A stretch of 8,557 bases of DNA from Cloacimonetes bacterium UBA5835. Lineage in GTDB: Bacteria; Cloacimonadota; Cloacimonadia; Cloacimonadales; Cloacimonadaceae. Of this stretch, positions 1 to 6,382 are shown piece by piece. The DNA lies in NCBI GenBank assembly GCA_002432865.1, contig DJGX01000048.1:1-8557 (forward strand), in the 5' to 3' direction. Below the pieces are notes generated by a model. It was given only the letters and a program-made list of their open reading frames with translations. It did not search any database and had not been told where the DNA came from. Each line of letters begins with the position of its first letter. The stretch's first letter is position 1. The position numbers were made by a program, and so were the translations under genes.

Positions 1-9
1 TTTTGTCGC

Positions 10-52
10 CGGGTTAAAACCCGTCGTTAGTATGTATCGTTCCTAGCGGAAC
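10..52. repeat. Two small hairpins at the left edge
   Basis: Two inverted repeats lie close together. The first pairs CGGGTT (10-15) with AACCCG (18-23) around two A residues. The second pairs GTTCC (39-43) with GGAAC (48-52) around TAGC. Neither is followed by a T-tract on either strand, so they do not look like intrinsic terminators. They directly precede the AATCCT tandem array and may be the edge of a larger dispersed intergenic repeat cut off by the window start. Function is unknown. Confidence 0.4.
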
Positions 53-61
53 TTGAATTCG

Positions 62-102
62 AAATCCTCTAAATCCTAAAATCCTAAAATCCTAAAATCC
101 TT
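62..102. repeat. AAATCCTN short tandem array (five units)
   Basis: Five consecutive units are visible: AAATCCTCT (62-70), AAATCCTA three times (71-94) and AAATCCTT (95-102). The first unit is 9 nt and the rest are 8 nt. The first 17 bases of the array recur exactly at 8511-8527, at the other end of the window and in the same orientation. It sits downstream of the fumarase operon, between genes. The array is read directly from the sequence; no function is assigned. Confidence 0.85.
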
Positions 103-147
103 GTTTCGAAAACTTAATCCTAGCATCCTCGTTTCGAAAACTTAATC
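97..147. repeat. Direct repeat of 23 bp, period 28
   Basis: GTTTCGAAAACTTAATC occurs exactly at 103-119 and again at 131-147. Including the preceding ATCCT plus one variable base (T or C), the repeat covers 97-119 and 125-147, 23 bp with one mismatch. Each copy holds the palindrome TTCGAA. The repeat overlaps the end of the AAATCCTN array and leads into the AATCTGCGC units, so it is part of the same mosaic block. Confidence 0.75.
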
Positions 148-190
148 TGCGCAATCAACGCAATCTGCGTGAATTATCTTCGGTGGCTAA
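144..190. repeat. AATCNNCGC 9-mer array followed by a CGGTGGCTA module
   Basis: Three 9-base units follow one another: AATCTGCGC, AATCAACGC and AATCTGCGT (144-170). They are followed by TCGGTGGCTAA at 180-190. The same TCGGTGGCTA string recurs at 8460-8469. On the complementary strand the units read GCGCAGATT / GCGTTGATT. Such degenerate 9-11-mer arrays between genes are a style I associate with environmental bacterial genomes, but I cannot name a described family. Confidence 0.7.
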
Positions 191-204
191 TAAACCAATC
201 CTCT

Positions 205-708
205 CTATTTACATTGGACATAAGCTGGTATCTCTTTCACCAAGAGTTTATGAATAGCTTCGGGGCCCAATTCTGGCCAGAGGAATGTTTCACATGAAAC
301 AATAAATTGGGATAGATATGCTGAAATACCCCCTGCCATCGTTAAATAGACAGCTTTATATTCTTTAATTGTATTTTGAACTTCACTGGATATTTCTCCT
401 TTGCCAATCATCACTCTTAGTCCTTTTTGAATAAAATACGGAGTGTAGCTATTCATTCGAGAACTGGTAGTTGGTCCTATAGCGCCACAAATATTACCTG
501 GTCTTACAGGACTTGGTCCACAATAAAATAGTGCTATTTCTGATAGTTCGAAGGGGAGCACTTCCCCTTTTTGGATAATCTCCATCATTCTTTTATGGGC
601 AACATCTCTGGCGGTAAACAAATATCCAGTTAATAGCACTTTATCGTTTATCTTCAATTTATCTATTTCAGCAGGGCTAAGCGGCAGGGTAAGATTATGT
701 GTTTTCAT
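205..708 (-). CDS. Class I fumarate hydratase, beta subunit (FumA C-terminal-type domain)
   Basis: This 167-residue protein matches the beta subunit of Fe-S-dependent class I hydro-lyases, which interconvert fumarate and malate in the cytoplasm. It shows the family's TARDVAHKR segment (about residues 32-40), the CGPSPVRPG segment (63-71), GPTTSSRMN (78-86) and a GKG lysine (K103). In class I fumarase structures the equivalent Arg, Thr, Arg and Lys bind the substrate. The usual Asp after SRM is Asn here. Length is normal for a stand-alone beta subunit. The gene starts 3 nt after the alpha-subunit stop with only a weak ribosome site, which suggests translational coupling. The Fe-S ligands are supplied by the alpha subunit. 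L-tartrate dehydratase TtdB is the main alternative, because the two families are hard to separate by eye. A near-perfect parS-like site (286-301) lies inside the gene, encoding VSCET around residues 137-141. Confidence 0.88.
   Translation of the reverse strand: MKTHNLTLPLSPAEIDKLKINDKVLLTGYLFTARDVAHKRMMEIIQKGEVLPFELSEIALFYCGPSPVRPGNICGAIGPTTSSRMNSYTPYFIQKGLRVMIGKGEISSEVQNTIKEYKAVYLTMAGGISAYLSQFIVSCETFLWPELGPEAIHKLLVKEIPAYVQCK
286..301. other. parS: parS-like ParB binding site, one mismatch
   Basis: TGTTTCACATGAAACA differs from the palindromic chromosomal parS consensus TGTTTCACGTGAAACA at one central position (CACATG instead of CACGTG). It lies inside the fumarase beta gene, 1,248 bp from the perfect site at 1534-1549. 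Chromosomal parS sites usually come in clusters near the origin, often inside coding genes, and single mismatches are tolerated to varying degrees. The central change may weaken binding by ParB. The sequence match is certain; function is inferred. Confidence 0.55.
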
Positions 709-711
709 CTT

Positions 712-1563
712 TTAGATAATTATTGTAGTATGCCGATGTGAATGGCATTGTAAATTTACAGCTACTGGCAAGGAGGCAATATGACAGGGAGCAGTTAAAA
801 TATGGACAGCCAAGGCAGTGTTTTTTCCTCCCATACCTTGCACTCCAATTCCTGTTCTATTCACAGATTTTAGGATATTCTGTTCTAAGGCAGCATATTC
901 CAAAACTGGATTTTTATGGGAAAGGGGAGCGAGTAATGCTTTTTTAGCTAAGATAGCACAAGTTTCGAAGTTACCTCCGATACCCAATCCAATTATTAAG
1001 GGAGGGCAGGCATTTCCTTTGGCCACTTGAACTGTGTGTATTACGAAATCAATAATATCTTCGGGGTTAGCGGAAGGAGTAAACATTTTCAGTTGACTCA
1101 TATTTTCGGCACCTCCTCCTTTTTGAGCAATATGCAATATTAATTTATCACCTTCTACAATAGAGATATGGATAACAGCCGGGGCATTAGTTCCGGTATT
1201 TATTCTATGTAAGAGAGGATCTTTTAGGATAGAAGGACGCAGATAGAGTTCTGCAGAGACTTTAATTAAGGTCTCATTAATAATTTGGGATAAGGGTGCA
1301 TCAGGAATACTGCATTGATTTCCAATTTCCGCAAAAACTATAAAAGAACCGGTATCTTGGCAGAGAGGAATTTCGATTTTTGGGGCTAATTTAATGTTTT
1401 CCAGCATACAATTAAGGATATCTTTACTAACATCGTTTGTTTCATCAGCGAGGGCAGATTTTAGCAAGGCAGGCAATTCTGGATCAGGATTGAAGGTTAT
1501 GTAATTAATTGCCTTAGTGAGTTCCTCCTCAATTGTTTCACGTGAAACATAGCGCATATTCAT
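712..1563 (-). CDS. Class I fumarate hydratase, alpha subunit (Fe-S)
   Basis: This 283-residue protein is the Fe-S subunit of a two-subunit class I fumarase, which hydrates fumarate to malate. Three cysteines sit in the expected contexts for 4Fe-4S ligands: CQDTGS (C68), NACPPLIIGLGIGG (C186) and CHSHRH (C273). Other family segments are KGGGAENMS (148-156) and GGKNTALAVHI (245-255). Length fits the family. The chosen ATG is preceded by AAAGGA at a spacing of 6 nt, and this ribosome site overlaps the stop codon of the upstream DUF58 gene. An ATG two codons later is possible. The beta subunit follows after 3 nt. In amino-acid fermenting or propionate-oxidising anaerobes this enzyme would serve the C4-dicarboxylate part of metabolism. 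L-tartrate dehydratase TtdA is an alternative. A perfect parS sequence overlaps codons 5-10. Confidence 0.9.
   Translation of the reverse strand: MNMRYVSRETIEEELTKAINYITFNPDPELPALLKSALADETNDVSKDILNCMLENIKLAPKIEIPLCQDTGSFIVFAEIGNQCSIPDAPLSQIINETLIKVSAELYLRPSILKDPLLHRINTGTNAPAVIHISIVEGDKLILHIAQKGGGAENMSQLKMFTPSANPEDIIDFVIHTVQVAKGNACPPLIIGLGIGGNFETCAILAKKALLAPLSHKNPVLEYAALEQNILKSVNRTGIGVQGMGGKNTALAVHILTAPCHIASLPVAVNLQCHSHRHTTIII
1534..1549. other. parS: parS site, perfect consensus (ParB loading site)
   Basis: TGTTTCACGTGAAACA is a perfect 16-bp palindrome identical to the widely conserved chromosomal parS consensus recognised by ParB/Spo0J. It lies within the first codons of the fumarase alpha gene, where it encodes VSRET (residues 6-10). 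A random 16-mer match in a window of this size is extremely unlikely. ParB loads at parS as a CTP-dependent clamp, spreads, and recruits SMC and ParA for chromosome segregation. Such sites concentrate around oriC and often sit inside unrelated genes. No parA or parB gene is in the window, as is usual for scattered parS sites. The match is seen directly; the role is inferred from the known consensus. Confidence 0.87.
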
Positions 1564-1566
1564 CGC

Positions 1567-2445
1567 CTATCCTTTATTTCTTTTAATAAGGTATTTCAGA
1601 AGTAGATCTTCAATAGGGGTATAGGTATCTACTGGATTGTATTCAATTTGGTGTTTGTAACATTCCTTCTTTAGGTAATCTGTAAAATAATGGTAATTTT
1701 CTTGATATTCCTTGCGGATCTGCCAAGGGGAAACGGTTATTTTTTCACCTGTTTCACTATCGATAAATTGGGCTTCCCTTTTATAATCAAATTTCTCTTC
1801 TTTAGGATCTACGATATGAAACACTAAAACTTCATTATTGCGAGCGCGGAAGTGCTTTAAAGACTCCATAATTTTTTCAGGATCATCTAAGAGGTCACTT
1901 ATTAGGATGATAAGAGAGCGTTTTTTTATCAATTCCGCTATTTGATGTAAAGGGGTTAGCAGGTCTGTTTTATCATCAGCTTTTAGGTTTATAAGGGCAG
2001 TAAACAGCTGGCTGGTATAGCTTCTTATTGCTTTGGGCGGATAAGCAGAAGTTATTTTATTGTTGAAGGTATATAGTCCAGCGGCATCTTTTTGGGAAAT
2101 CATCAGCCAGATTAAAGCACCTGCCAGTTGAGTTGCATATTCTATTTTACTTTCTTTGCCAGAGCTAAAAAACATAGATTTACTATGGTCTAAAAGTACA
2201 TAGCTGCGCAGGTTGGTTTCTTCTTCGTAACGTTTTATATAATAGCGTTCCGTTTTTGCCAGAATTTTCCAATCCAGGTCTTTTAGAGGTTCACCAGGAT
2301 TATACTGTCTATGGTCAGAAAATTCAGCGCTAAAGCCATGATAGGGGGATTTATGCAGTCCAACTAAAAAACCCTCAACGATGCTTTTAGCCATCAGCTG
2401 AAATTTGTTTAAGCGTGCTAATGTTTCCTCTGATAGTAGTGGCAT
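1567..2445 (-). CDS. DUF58 family protein with von Willebrand A-like domain
   Basis: This 292-residue protein has the DUF58 signature: an N-terminal segment with FSDHRQYNPGEPLKDLDW (about 42-59), then AKTERYYIKRYEEETN (63-78). A vWA-like fold follows, with a metal-binding DxSxS motif (D86, S88, S90 in LLDHSKSM) and a strand ending in ISDLLD (182-187). No signal peptide or membrane span is visible, so it is probably cytoplasmic or peripheral to the membrane. DUF58 proteins commonly work with MoxR-type AAA+ ATPases and Bat proteins, possibly as metal-dependent adaptors or chaperones; the precise role is unknown. No MoxR gene is in the window. The ATG begins 1 nt after the TGA of the small membrane protein gene, so translation is likely coupled. 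The fumarase alpha gene follows after 3 nt. Confidence 0.88.
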   Translation of the reverse strand: MPLLSEETLARLNKFQLMAKSIVEGFLVGLHKSPYHGFSAEFSDHRQYNPGEPLKDLDWKILAKTERYYIKRYEEETNLRSYVLLDHSKSMFFSSGKESKIEYATQLAGALIWLMISQKDAAGLYTFNNKITSAYPPKAIRSYTSQLFTALINLKADDKTDLLTPLHQIAELIKKRSLIILISDLLDDPEKIMESLKHFRARNNEVLVFHIVDPKEEKFDYKREAQFIDSETGEKITVSPWQIRKEYQENYHYFTDYLKKECYKHQIEYNPVDTYTPIEDLLLKYLIKRNKG

Positions 2446-2446
2446 T

Positions 2447-2647
2447 TCATTTCTTTTTAGGTTGGTAAAGAAGAGCTAAAGGAATTACTATCGCATAGGC
2501 AACAACCAAAAGGATAGGAGAAATGGATATCTCATTGAAGGACATAATAAAGTAGCCAGCGATAAGCAATAAAGCTGCCACCAGCAGAATGATAAAGTTA
2601 ATCCGACCCAGTGGTAATTTGTCATTATCCTTTTTTTCGGGTTTCAT
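2447..2647 (-). CDS. Small two-span membrane protein, DUF3098-like
   Basis: This 66-residue protein has a charged N-terminus, a PLGRINF segment (12-18) and two hydrophobic spans (about 17-36 and 42-61), ending in KKK. The pattern of a short polar start, xxGxxNF, a first span ending in GYxxMS, then ISPILLVVAY fits DUF3098, a small membrane family best known from Bacteroidota. Function is unknown. The start is well supported by AAGGAG (2653-2658) 5 nt before the ATG, the strongest ribosome site in the window. It is followed 1 nt later by the DUF58 gene, so it probably leads this four-gene block. The 69-nt gap to the upstream acyltransferase could hold a promoter, but none is convincing. Confidence 0.75.
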   Translation of the reverse strand: MKPEKKDNDKLPLGRINFIILLVAALLLIAGYFIMSFNEISISPILLVVAYAIVIPLALLYQPKKK

Positions 2648-2716
2648 ATCTGCTCCTTAAATTATAGCTTTAATATTTCTTGCATAGAGTCAATACTTAT
2701 AAACCTGCGTTGTTTG

Positions 2717-3502
2717 TCAACTGAACTTTTCTTGTTGGTAGCATTTTAGAATTTTTTGATATGCATCATCGGATATATCCTGTCTGGTTTTTCCTTCCTG
2801 ATAGGGTGTAGCCTCTAAGATTTCAACTTCCGCTTCGAGTTTGTGTCCTACTAATTTGAGGTAATGTAACAGGAAATTCATCTTTCCATACCAAGCGATT
2901 CTATCCCGGTTTTCATTTTTTATTTTTTTACCATCCAGGGTGAGGTATTTAATGCAAATTGGCAGGACCGGACATTTTGCCTTTATGGCAATTTGAAATA
3001 GGGATTTATGAAAAGGTTGTACAGTAATACCATTTGTGCTTGTTCCTTCGGGAAAAAGCATTACCTTAAAACCCTGCAAAAGGGCAGCTGTAAATCTATT
3101 TATTTCTTCGGGCAGGGAAACATATTTCTTGCGGTTTGTGTATAAGCAACCGCCATTACGGGTTATTTTTCCTAAAAAGGGGATTCCCCGCATTTCTACA
3201 GAAGTGATAAAAATATAGTTTTCTAACGAAGCCAAAATGATGATATCCAGATAGGTTGTGTGATTGGAAACGGCCAAATAGGGTAGCTTATGTAGTTGCT
3301 TCAAATTCTCAATGTGTTTTACATTCAGTTTGATATTAAAAGCCTTGAGGAACTTTTTACTGATCCGAGCATTGTTTCTAAGATAGCGTTGCCGGCGTTT
3401 TATCTTATTTCGGTTAGTAATTCGAATTATGGCAGCTGTGATAAAAAAATCACTCATCAGCCATATATGCCAGAGTATGCAATGTACTTTTTTTATTATC
3501 AT
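2717..3502 (-). CDS. plsC: 1-acyl-sn-glycerol-3-phosphate acyltransferase (PlsC family)
   Basis: This 261-residue protein carries the four glycerolipid acyltransferase blocks. They are NHTTYLD (80-86, the HX4D catalytic pair H81/D86), NGGCLYTNR (116-124, substrate binding), FPEGTS (150-155, glycerol-phosphate binding) and VLPICIKY (179-186). A hydrophobic stretch near residues 7-26 likely anchors it to the inner membrane. PlsC adds the second acyl chain to lysophosphatidic acid to give phosphatidic acid. An in-frame TAA lies two codons before the ATG, so this is the longest possible start; the ribosome site is weak. A 124-nt gap separates it from the C25 peptidase upstream, so it may have its own promoter. 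It could instead act on another lyso-lipid or ornithine lipid, since the family motifs are shared. Confidence 0.87.
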   Translation of the reverse strand: MIIKKVHCILWHIWLMSDFFITAAIIRITNRNKIKRRQRYLRNNARISKKFLKAFNIKLNVKHIENLKQLHKLPYLAVSNHTTYLDIIILASLENYIFITSVEMRGIPFLGKITRNGGCLYTNRKKYVSLPEEINRFTAALLQGFKVMLFPEGTSTNGITVQPFHKSLFQIAIKAKCPVLPICIKYLTLDGKKIKNENRDRIAWYGKMNFLLHYLKLVGHKLEAEVEILEATPYQEGKTRQDISDDAYQKILKCYQQEKFS

Positions 3503-3593
3503 AGCTTAGTTTTCCATCTGGTCTGCATCCTATCCTTAGGCATTTTATCTATTTAAGGTTATTTTATTTGTTCATCCTGGGTATTAATGAAAC

Positions 3594-3621
3594 TCTTTAT
3601 ACTCCCAAATCTTAATACTCC
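3594..3621. repeat. 12-bp direct repeat just downstream of the C25 peptidase gene
   Basis: TCTTTATACTCC (3594-3605) and TCTTAATACTCC (3610-3621) are direct repeats with one mismatch, spaced 16 bp apart. On the coding (minus) strand they read GGAGTATTAAGA and GGAGTATAAAGA and begin 5 nt after the C25 stop codon, in the 124-nt gap before plsC. They could be paired regulator half-sites or a chance duplication. No terminator hairpin is visible in this gap. Confidence 0.55.
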
Positions 3622-3626
3622 AAGCT

Positions 3627-6350
3627 CTATTTTAGCAGCAGCATTTTTTTGGTAATATTCTGATTGGGGGCAGCTATTTGATAATAATAAACTCCACTGG
3701 AACAAGTTCTTCCGTTATTATCTTTTCCATCCCAGGATAAATGGTATTCGCCTTCCTTTAATTCATTATTAATAAGGGTTTTTACCTTTTGTCCTTTAAT
3801 ATTGAAGATAGAAATGGATATTGGTGTTGCTTTTCTCATTTGAAAGTGAAGCTGTGAATTTTGTGATGCCGGATTGGGATAAACGCTTACTGATTGTACT
3901 GTTGGACAGATAATCTGTTCGTTATTGCTATCGGGATTACTATTTGTAACATTTAGTTCAGCTAGAATAATCTCCATTAAATCTGGTAAATTATGTTCAC
4001 CTGGTAGAATACGAGATAATTGAAACGAAGAGGTAATAACCGAGTAATCCTCTGTCGAATTCAAAATGCCAACAATGGAATTATCGGTTTCTCCGTCTCC
4101 TGATATGAATATTCCCTGAGCGTTAGGTTGAATAGGTATTAAAGCGTAAACGGTTGAATCGGCATTGCTATAATTCCAGCTAATATTGCTTTCGGGATGG
4201 TAAATTGTATTAAGATTAACTGGATTATCCAGTTGAGCGCCCATTTTATTATATAGTTCTCCAAAACTAAAATCTATATAGTTTTCGCAGTATAGTTTAC
4301 CGCCAGAATCCAGGTAGCTATTTAGATATTCGTATTCATAGGAATCGGGATCGAGGGAAGAACTGGCAACGGAATTAGCTGCCAGATAGATAACAGCTTC
4401 AAAATTGTGCAGATAGCTATATTCAGGGATGAGTTTATCGGTGTAAATCACATTGAAATTTCTAATTTCTCTTAGTGCATTAACAACTTCCAATCCTGCA
4501 TTTCCTTCTGGTTCCCACACCAAAATTTCACCATCCAAATCTGTTTCTTCTAAAGCCCACCCAATCATCGGATCGCCAAAAAGCATATAGGTATATACAT
4601 TTTGCAATTCGGGATAGATTATCCCTTCGCTATCTATAGGATCACCAAAAAGATAATATTGAGTATGCAGAAGGTTTGCCCAAGAATGTGCAGAACCAAG
4701 ATCAAGCTTGTTATTACGAAAGTTTTCTACAAAATGATAGTTATAACTGGAAAGTCCGCCCCAGCCAGGATTCAGCCATCCTATTTTATACCATCCGGTT
4801 CTGGTGGCAGCTAAAACACCCACAGCTTTTTTTATTAAGGCATATTCGGACAAGCAGGTATCATAATAATCCATATATCCGTTGTAACAGGAAGCGGCAA
4901 ATATAACGGTTCCATCCTGGTTTTCCAAATCATCGAAACTTTGGCAATCTACCAAGGTCATCCAATTCATTTCATAGGTATCTGGAATGTTGTTGTCATT
5001 ATAGTCTATCGACCATACTTTTCGGGAAGAATGGATTGCGCTACCGTGTGCGCTCCAATTTATAAAGCCCCAGCTTTCATTATTAAGTGCATTTAGAAGA
5101 TTGTTATAATTTGCAGGTAAGTCACTGGGAAATGATGGTATTACACCTTCTTGCTCATACATTGTGAAATTGTCTTGTCCAACCAAACAGGTGTTGCGTA
5201 GAAATTCCATAAAAAGTCCGCCATCGGTCTGTGGATAAATTATCTCTGGTTCGCCTTGATAGTTTAAGAAGGCAGCAGATAGCAGATTTTTATCTTTCCA
5301 AGGCTCGGTAGATTGTTCATATGCAACAATGCGATTGGCAATAGCAGATACCTCTGAAGCATAATTAGTAGAAATTCTCCCTACAAATACTTCGGAAGTA
5401 AAATCAATACCATAGTCCTCATTCAAATAACCAGTAGAATATTCCCCCCTCAAACCATCGTTATCGGTATCCCAATTACTGCTGAGGTCTGAATAAAAGA
5501 AATCTGTTGCAACAGTTTCCAATCCATTGGGTTCGGGGGTTACATAAGCCGTAGGAATTGTTACATCATCTCCAACTAATAGCAAATAGGAAAAAGGATT
5601 CTGATTATAGGTATTTTGCAGATAGTTGCGTAATTTTTCAGCATTATCAGTTCCCGTTCCCGAAGCCAAAGCTGTTGCTATATCACAAAAATTAACATCA
5701 ATTCCTTGTGTCTGGCGAAATAAAACAAGATCATTCAAAGCAGTATAAAGCGAGGGAGTTGTAATAACTAAAAGACGGTTATTCGGTTCCTTAGAGGCTT
5801 CATACCAGTTTATGAGACATTGGGGATTGGCAAAGAAATCCCTTTTTTGGAAAGTGGGTGGAATTTTCCCATTTTGTTTGGCAGAAGCAGAGTAGTTTAT
5901 ATCTATCCGGCAAGAGGAGTTCCACAACCAGTTTGAACCATCATATATACCGGGAATAACATAAAAACTGGCATAATTCAGATCCCCCCATTTTCTTAAC
6001 CCAAGAAAGTTGTAACGCGAGGGATTGTTTCTCTTAATCGGAGCGCCTAAAATTTCTTCCCCATTAGTAAAAGCGGGATTAAATATTGGGGCTTCTCCCT
6101 TGAAGGTTATATCTGGATCAAAAGTAAGCTGCCAATCATTCACTATAGCATCTTTGGGTAATAGAATATTGATCTGTTTAACAGGAAGCTGTAAAGCTCC
6201 AGGAGCAATGTAAAAGCCATAACCCTGTTCATATAAAGCTGATGAAGAGAATCCTTCCCTTGGAAAAGGAAATTGAATCTGAACGCTATACGAATTAGCT
6301 AAAATTAGCGCAGGAAAGAATAGTAAGGCATATATTAGGTATCGCTTCAT
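3627..6350 (-). CDS. Secreted C25 (gingipain-type) cysteine peptidase with C-terminal sorting domain
   Basis: The 907-residue protein begins with a signal peptide (KR, then a hydrophobic core to about residue 19). An N-terminal beta-rich domain runs to about 190. The C25 domain runs from about 192 to 600 and includes LLLVGDD (256-262), EVFVGRIS (320-327), the catalytic-type His in NWSAHGS (H435), the Cys in FAASCYNG (C488), and a closing LFGDPMIGW (590-598). Asp-rich loops DTDNDG (294-299) and DYNDNNIPD (449-457) could bind calcium. Residues about 607-800 form an extra alpha/beta domain with a ThuA/glutamine-amidotransferase look. A FlgD-like/type A sorting domain closes the protein (about 820-907; YPNP, FNIKGQKV, SWDGKDNNG, SGVYYY). 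Such domains guide proteins to the surface through a type IX-like route, though no secretion gene is here. GAGGT lies 7 nt before the ATG. PorU, the C25-type sortase, is a less likely alternative. Confidence 0.88.
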   Translation of the reverse strand: MKRYLIYALLFFPALILANSYSVQIQFPFPREGFSSSALYEQGYGFYIAPGALQLPVKQINILLPKDAIVNDWQLTFDPDITFKGEAPIFNPAFTNGEEILGAPIKRNNPSRYNFLGLRKWGDLNYASFYVIPGIYDGSNWLWNSSCRIDINYSASAKQNGKIPPTFQKRDFFANPQCLINWYEASKEPNNRLLVITTPSLYTALNDLVLFRQTQGIDVNFCDIATALASGTGTDNAEKLRNYLQNTYNQNPFSYLLLVGDDVTIPTAYVTPEPNGLETVATDFFYSDLSSNWDTDNDGLRGEYSTGYLNEDYGIDFTSEVFVGRISTNYASEVSAIANRIVAYEQSTEPWKDKNLLSAAFLNYQGEPEIIYPQTDGGLFMEFLRNTCLVGQDNFTMYEQEGVIPSFPSDLPANYNNLLNALNNESWGFINWSAHGSAIHSSRKVWSIDYNDNNIPDTYEMNWMTLVDCQSFDDLENQDGTVIFAASCYNGYMDYYDTCLSEYALIKKAVGVLAATRTGWYKIGWLNPGWGGLSSYNYHFVENFRNNKLDLGSAHSWANLLHTQYYLFGDPIDSEGIIYPELQNVYTYMLFGDPMIGWALEETDLDGEILVWEPEGNAGLEVVNALREIRNFNVIYTDKLIPEYSYLHNFEAVIYLAANSVASSSLDPDSYEYEYLNSYLDSGGKLYCENYIDFSFGELYNKMGAQLDNPVNLNTIYHPESNISWNYSNADSTVYALIPIQPNAQGIFISGDGETDNSIVGILNSTEDYSVITSSFQLSRILPGEHNLPDLMEIILAELNVTNSNPDSNNEQIICPTVQSVSVYPNPASQNSQLHFQMRKATPISISIFNIKGQKVKTLINNELKEGEYHLSWDGKDNNGRTCSSGVYYYQIAAPNQNITKKMLLLK

Positions 6351-6382
6351 TTTTTTTACCTCAACCTTATATAGAGCATTTT

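Noticed and set aside
10..23. Hairpin as terminator of the fumarase operon
   Set aside because: The stem lies about 180 nt beyond the beta stop codon and has no T-tract on the minus strand. No convincing terminator for this operon was found.
738..1030. Plus-strand open frames over the fumarase alpha gene
   Set aside because: They are antisense shadows of a gene with all three expected cluster cysteines.
1742..1765. TGTTTCAC within the DUF58 gene as a further parS site
   Set aside because: Only one half-site matches; the other half does not resemble GTGAAACA.
2661..2693. TTGACT and TATAAT hexamers upstream of the DUF3098-like gene
   Set aside because: The spacing is 21 bp, too long for a standard sigma-70-type promoter, and the start site implied by TATAAT would fall inside the ribosome binding site.
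3296..3556. 86-codon open frame on the plus strand over the start of plsC
   Set aside because: It lies antisense to the well-supported acyltransferase gene and has no recognisable motif; it is a shadow of that gene.
5230..5238. TGTGGATAA, a perfect DnaA box (TTATCCACA) on the minus strand
   Set aside because: It is a single box inside the C25 coding sequence (ordinary codons for Tyr-Pro-Gln) with no cluster and no AT-rich unwinding region. One match in 8.5 kb is not rare, so it is not evidence of oriC within the window, even with parS nearby.
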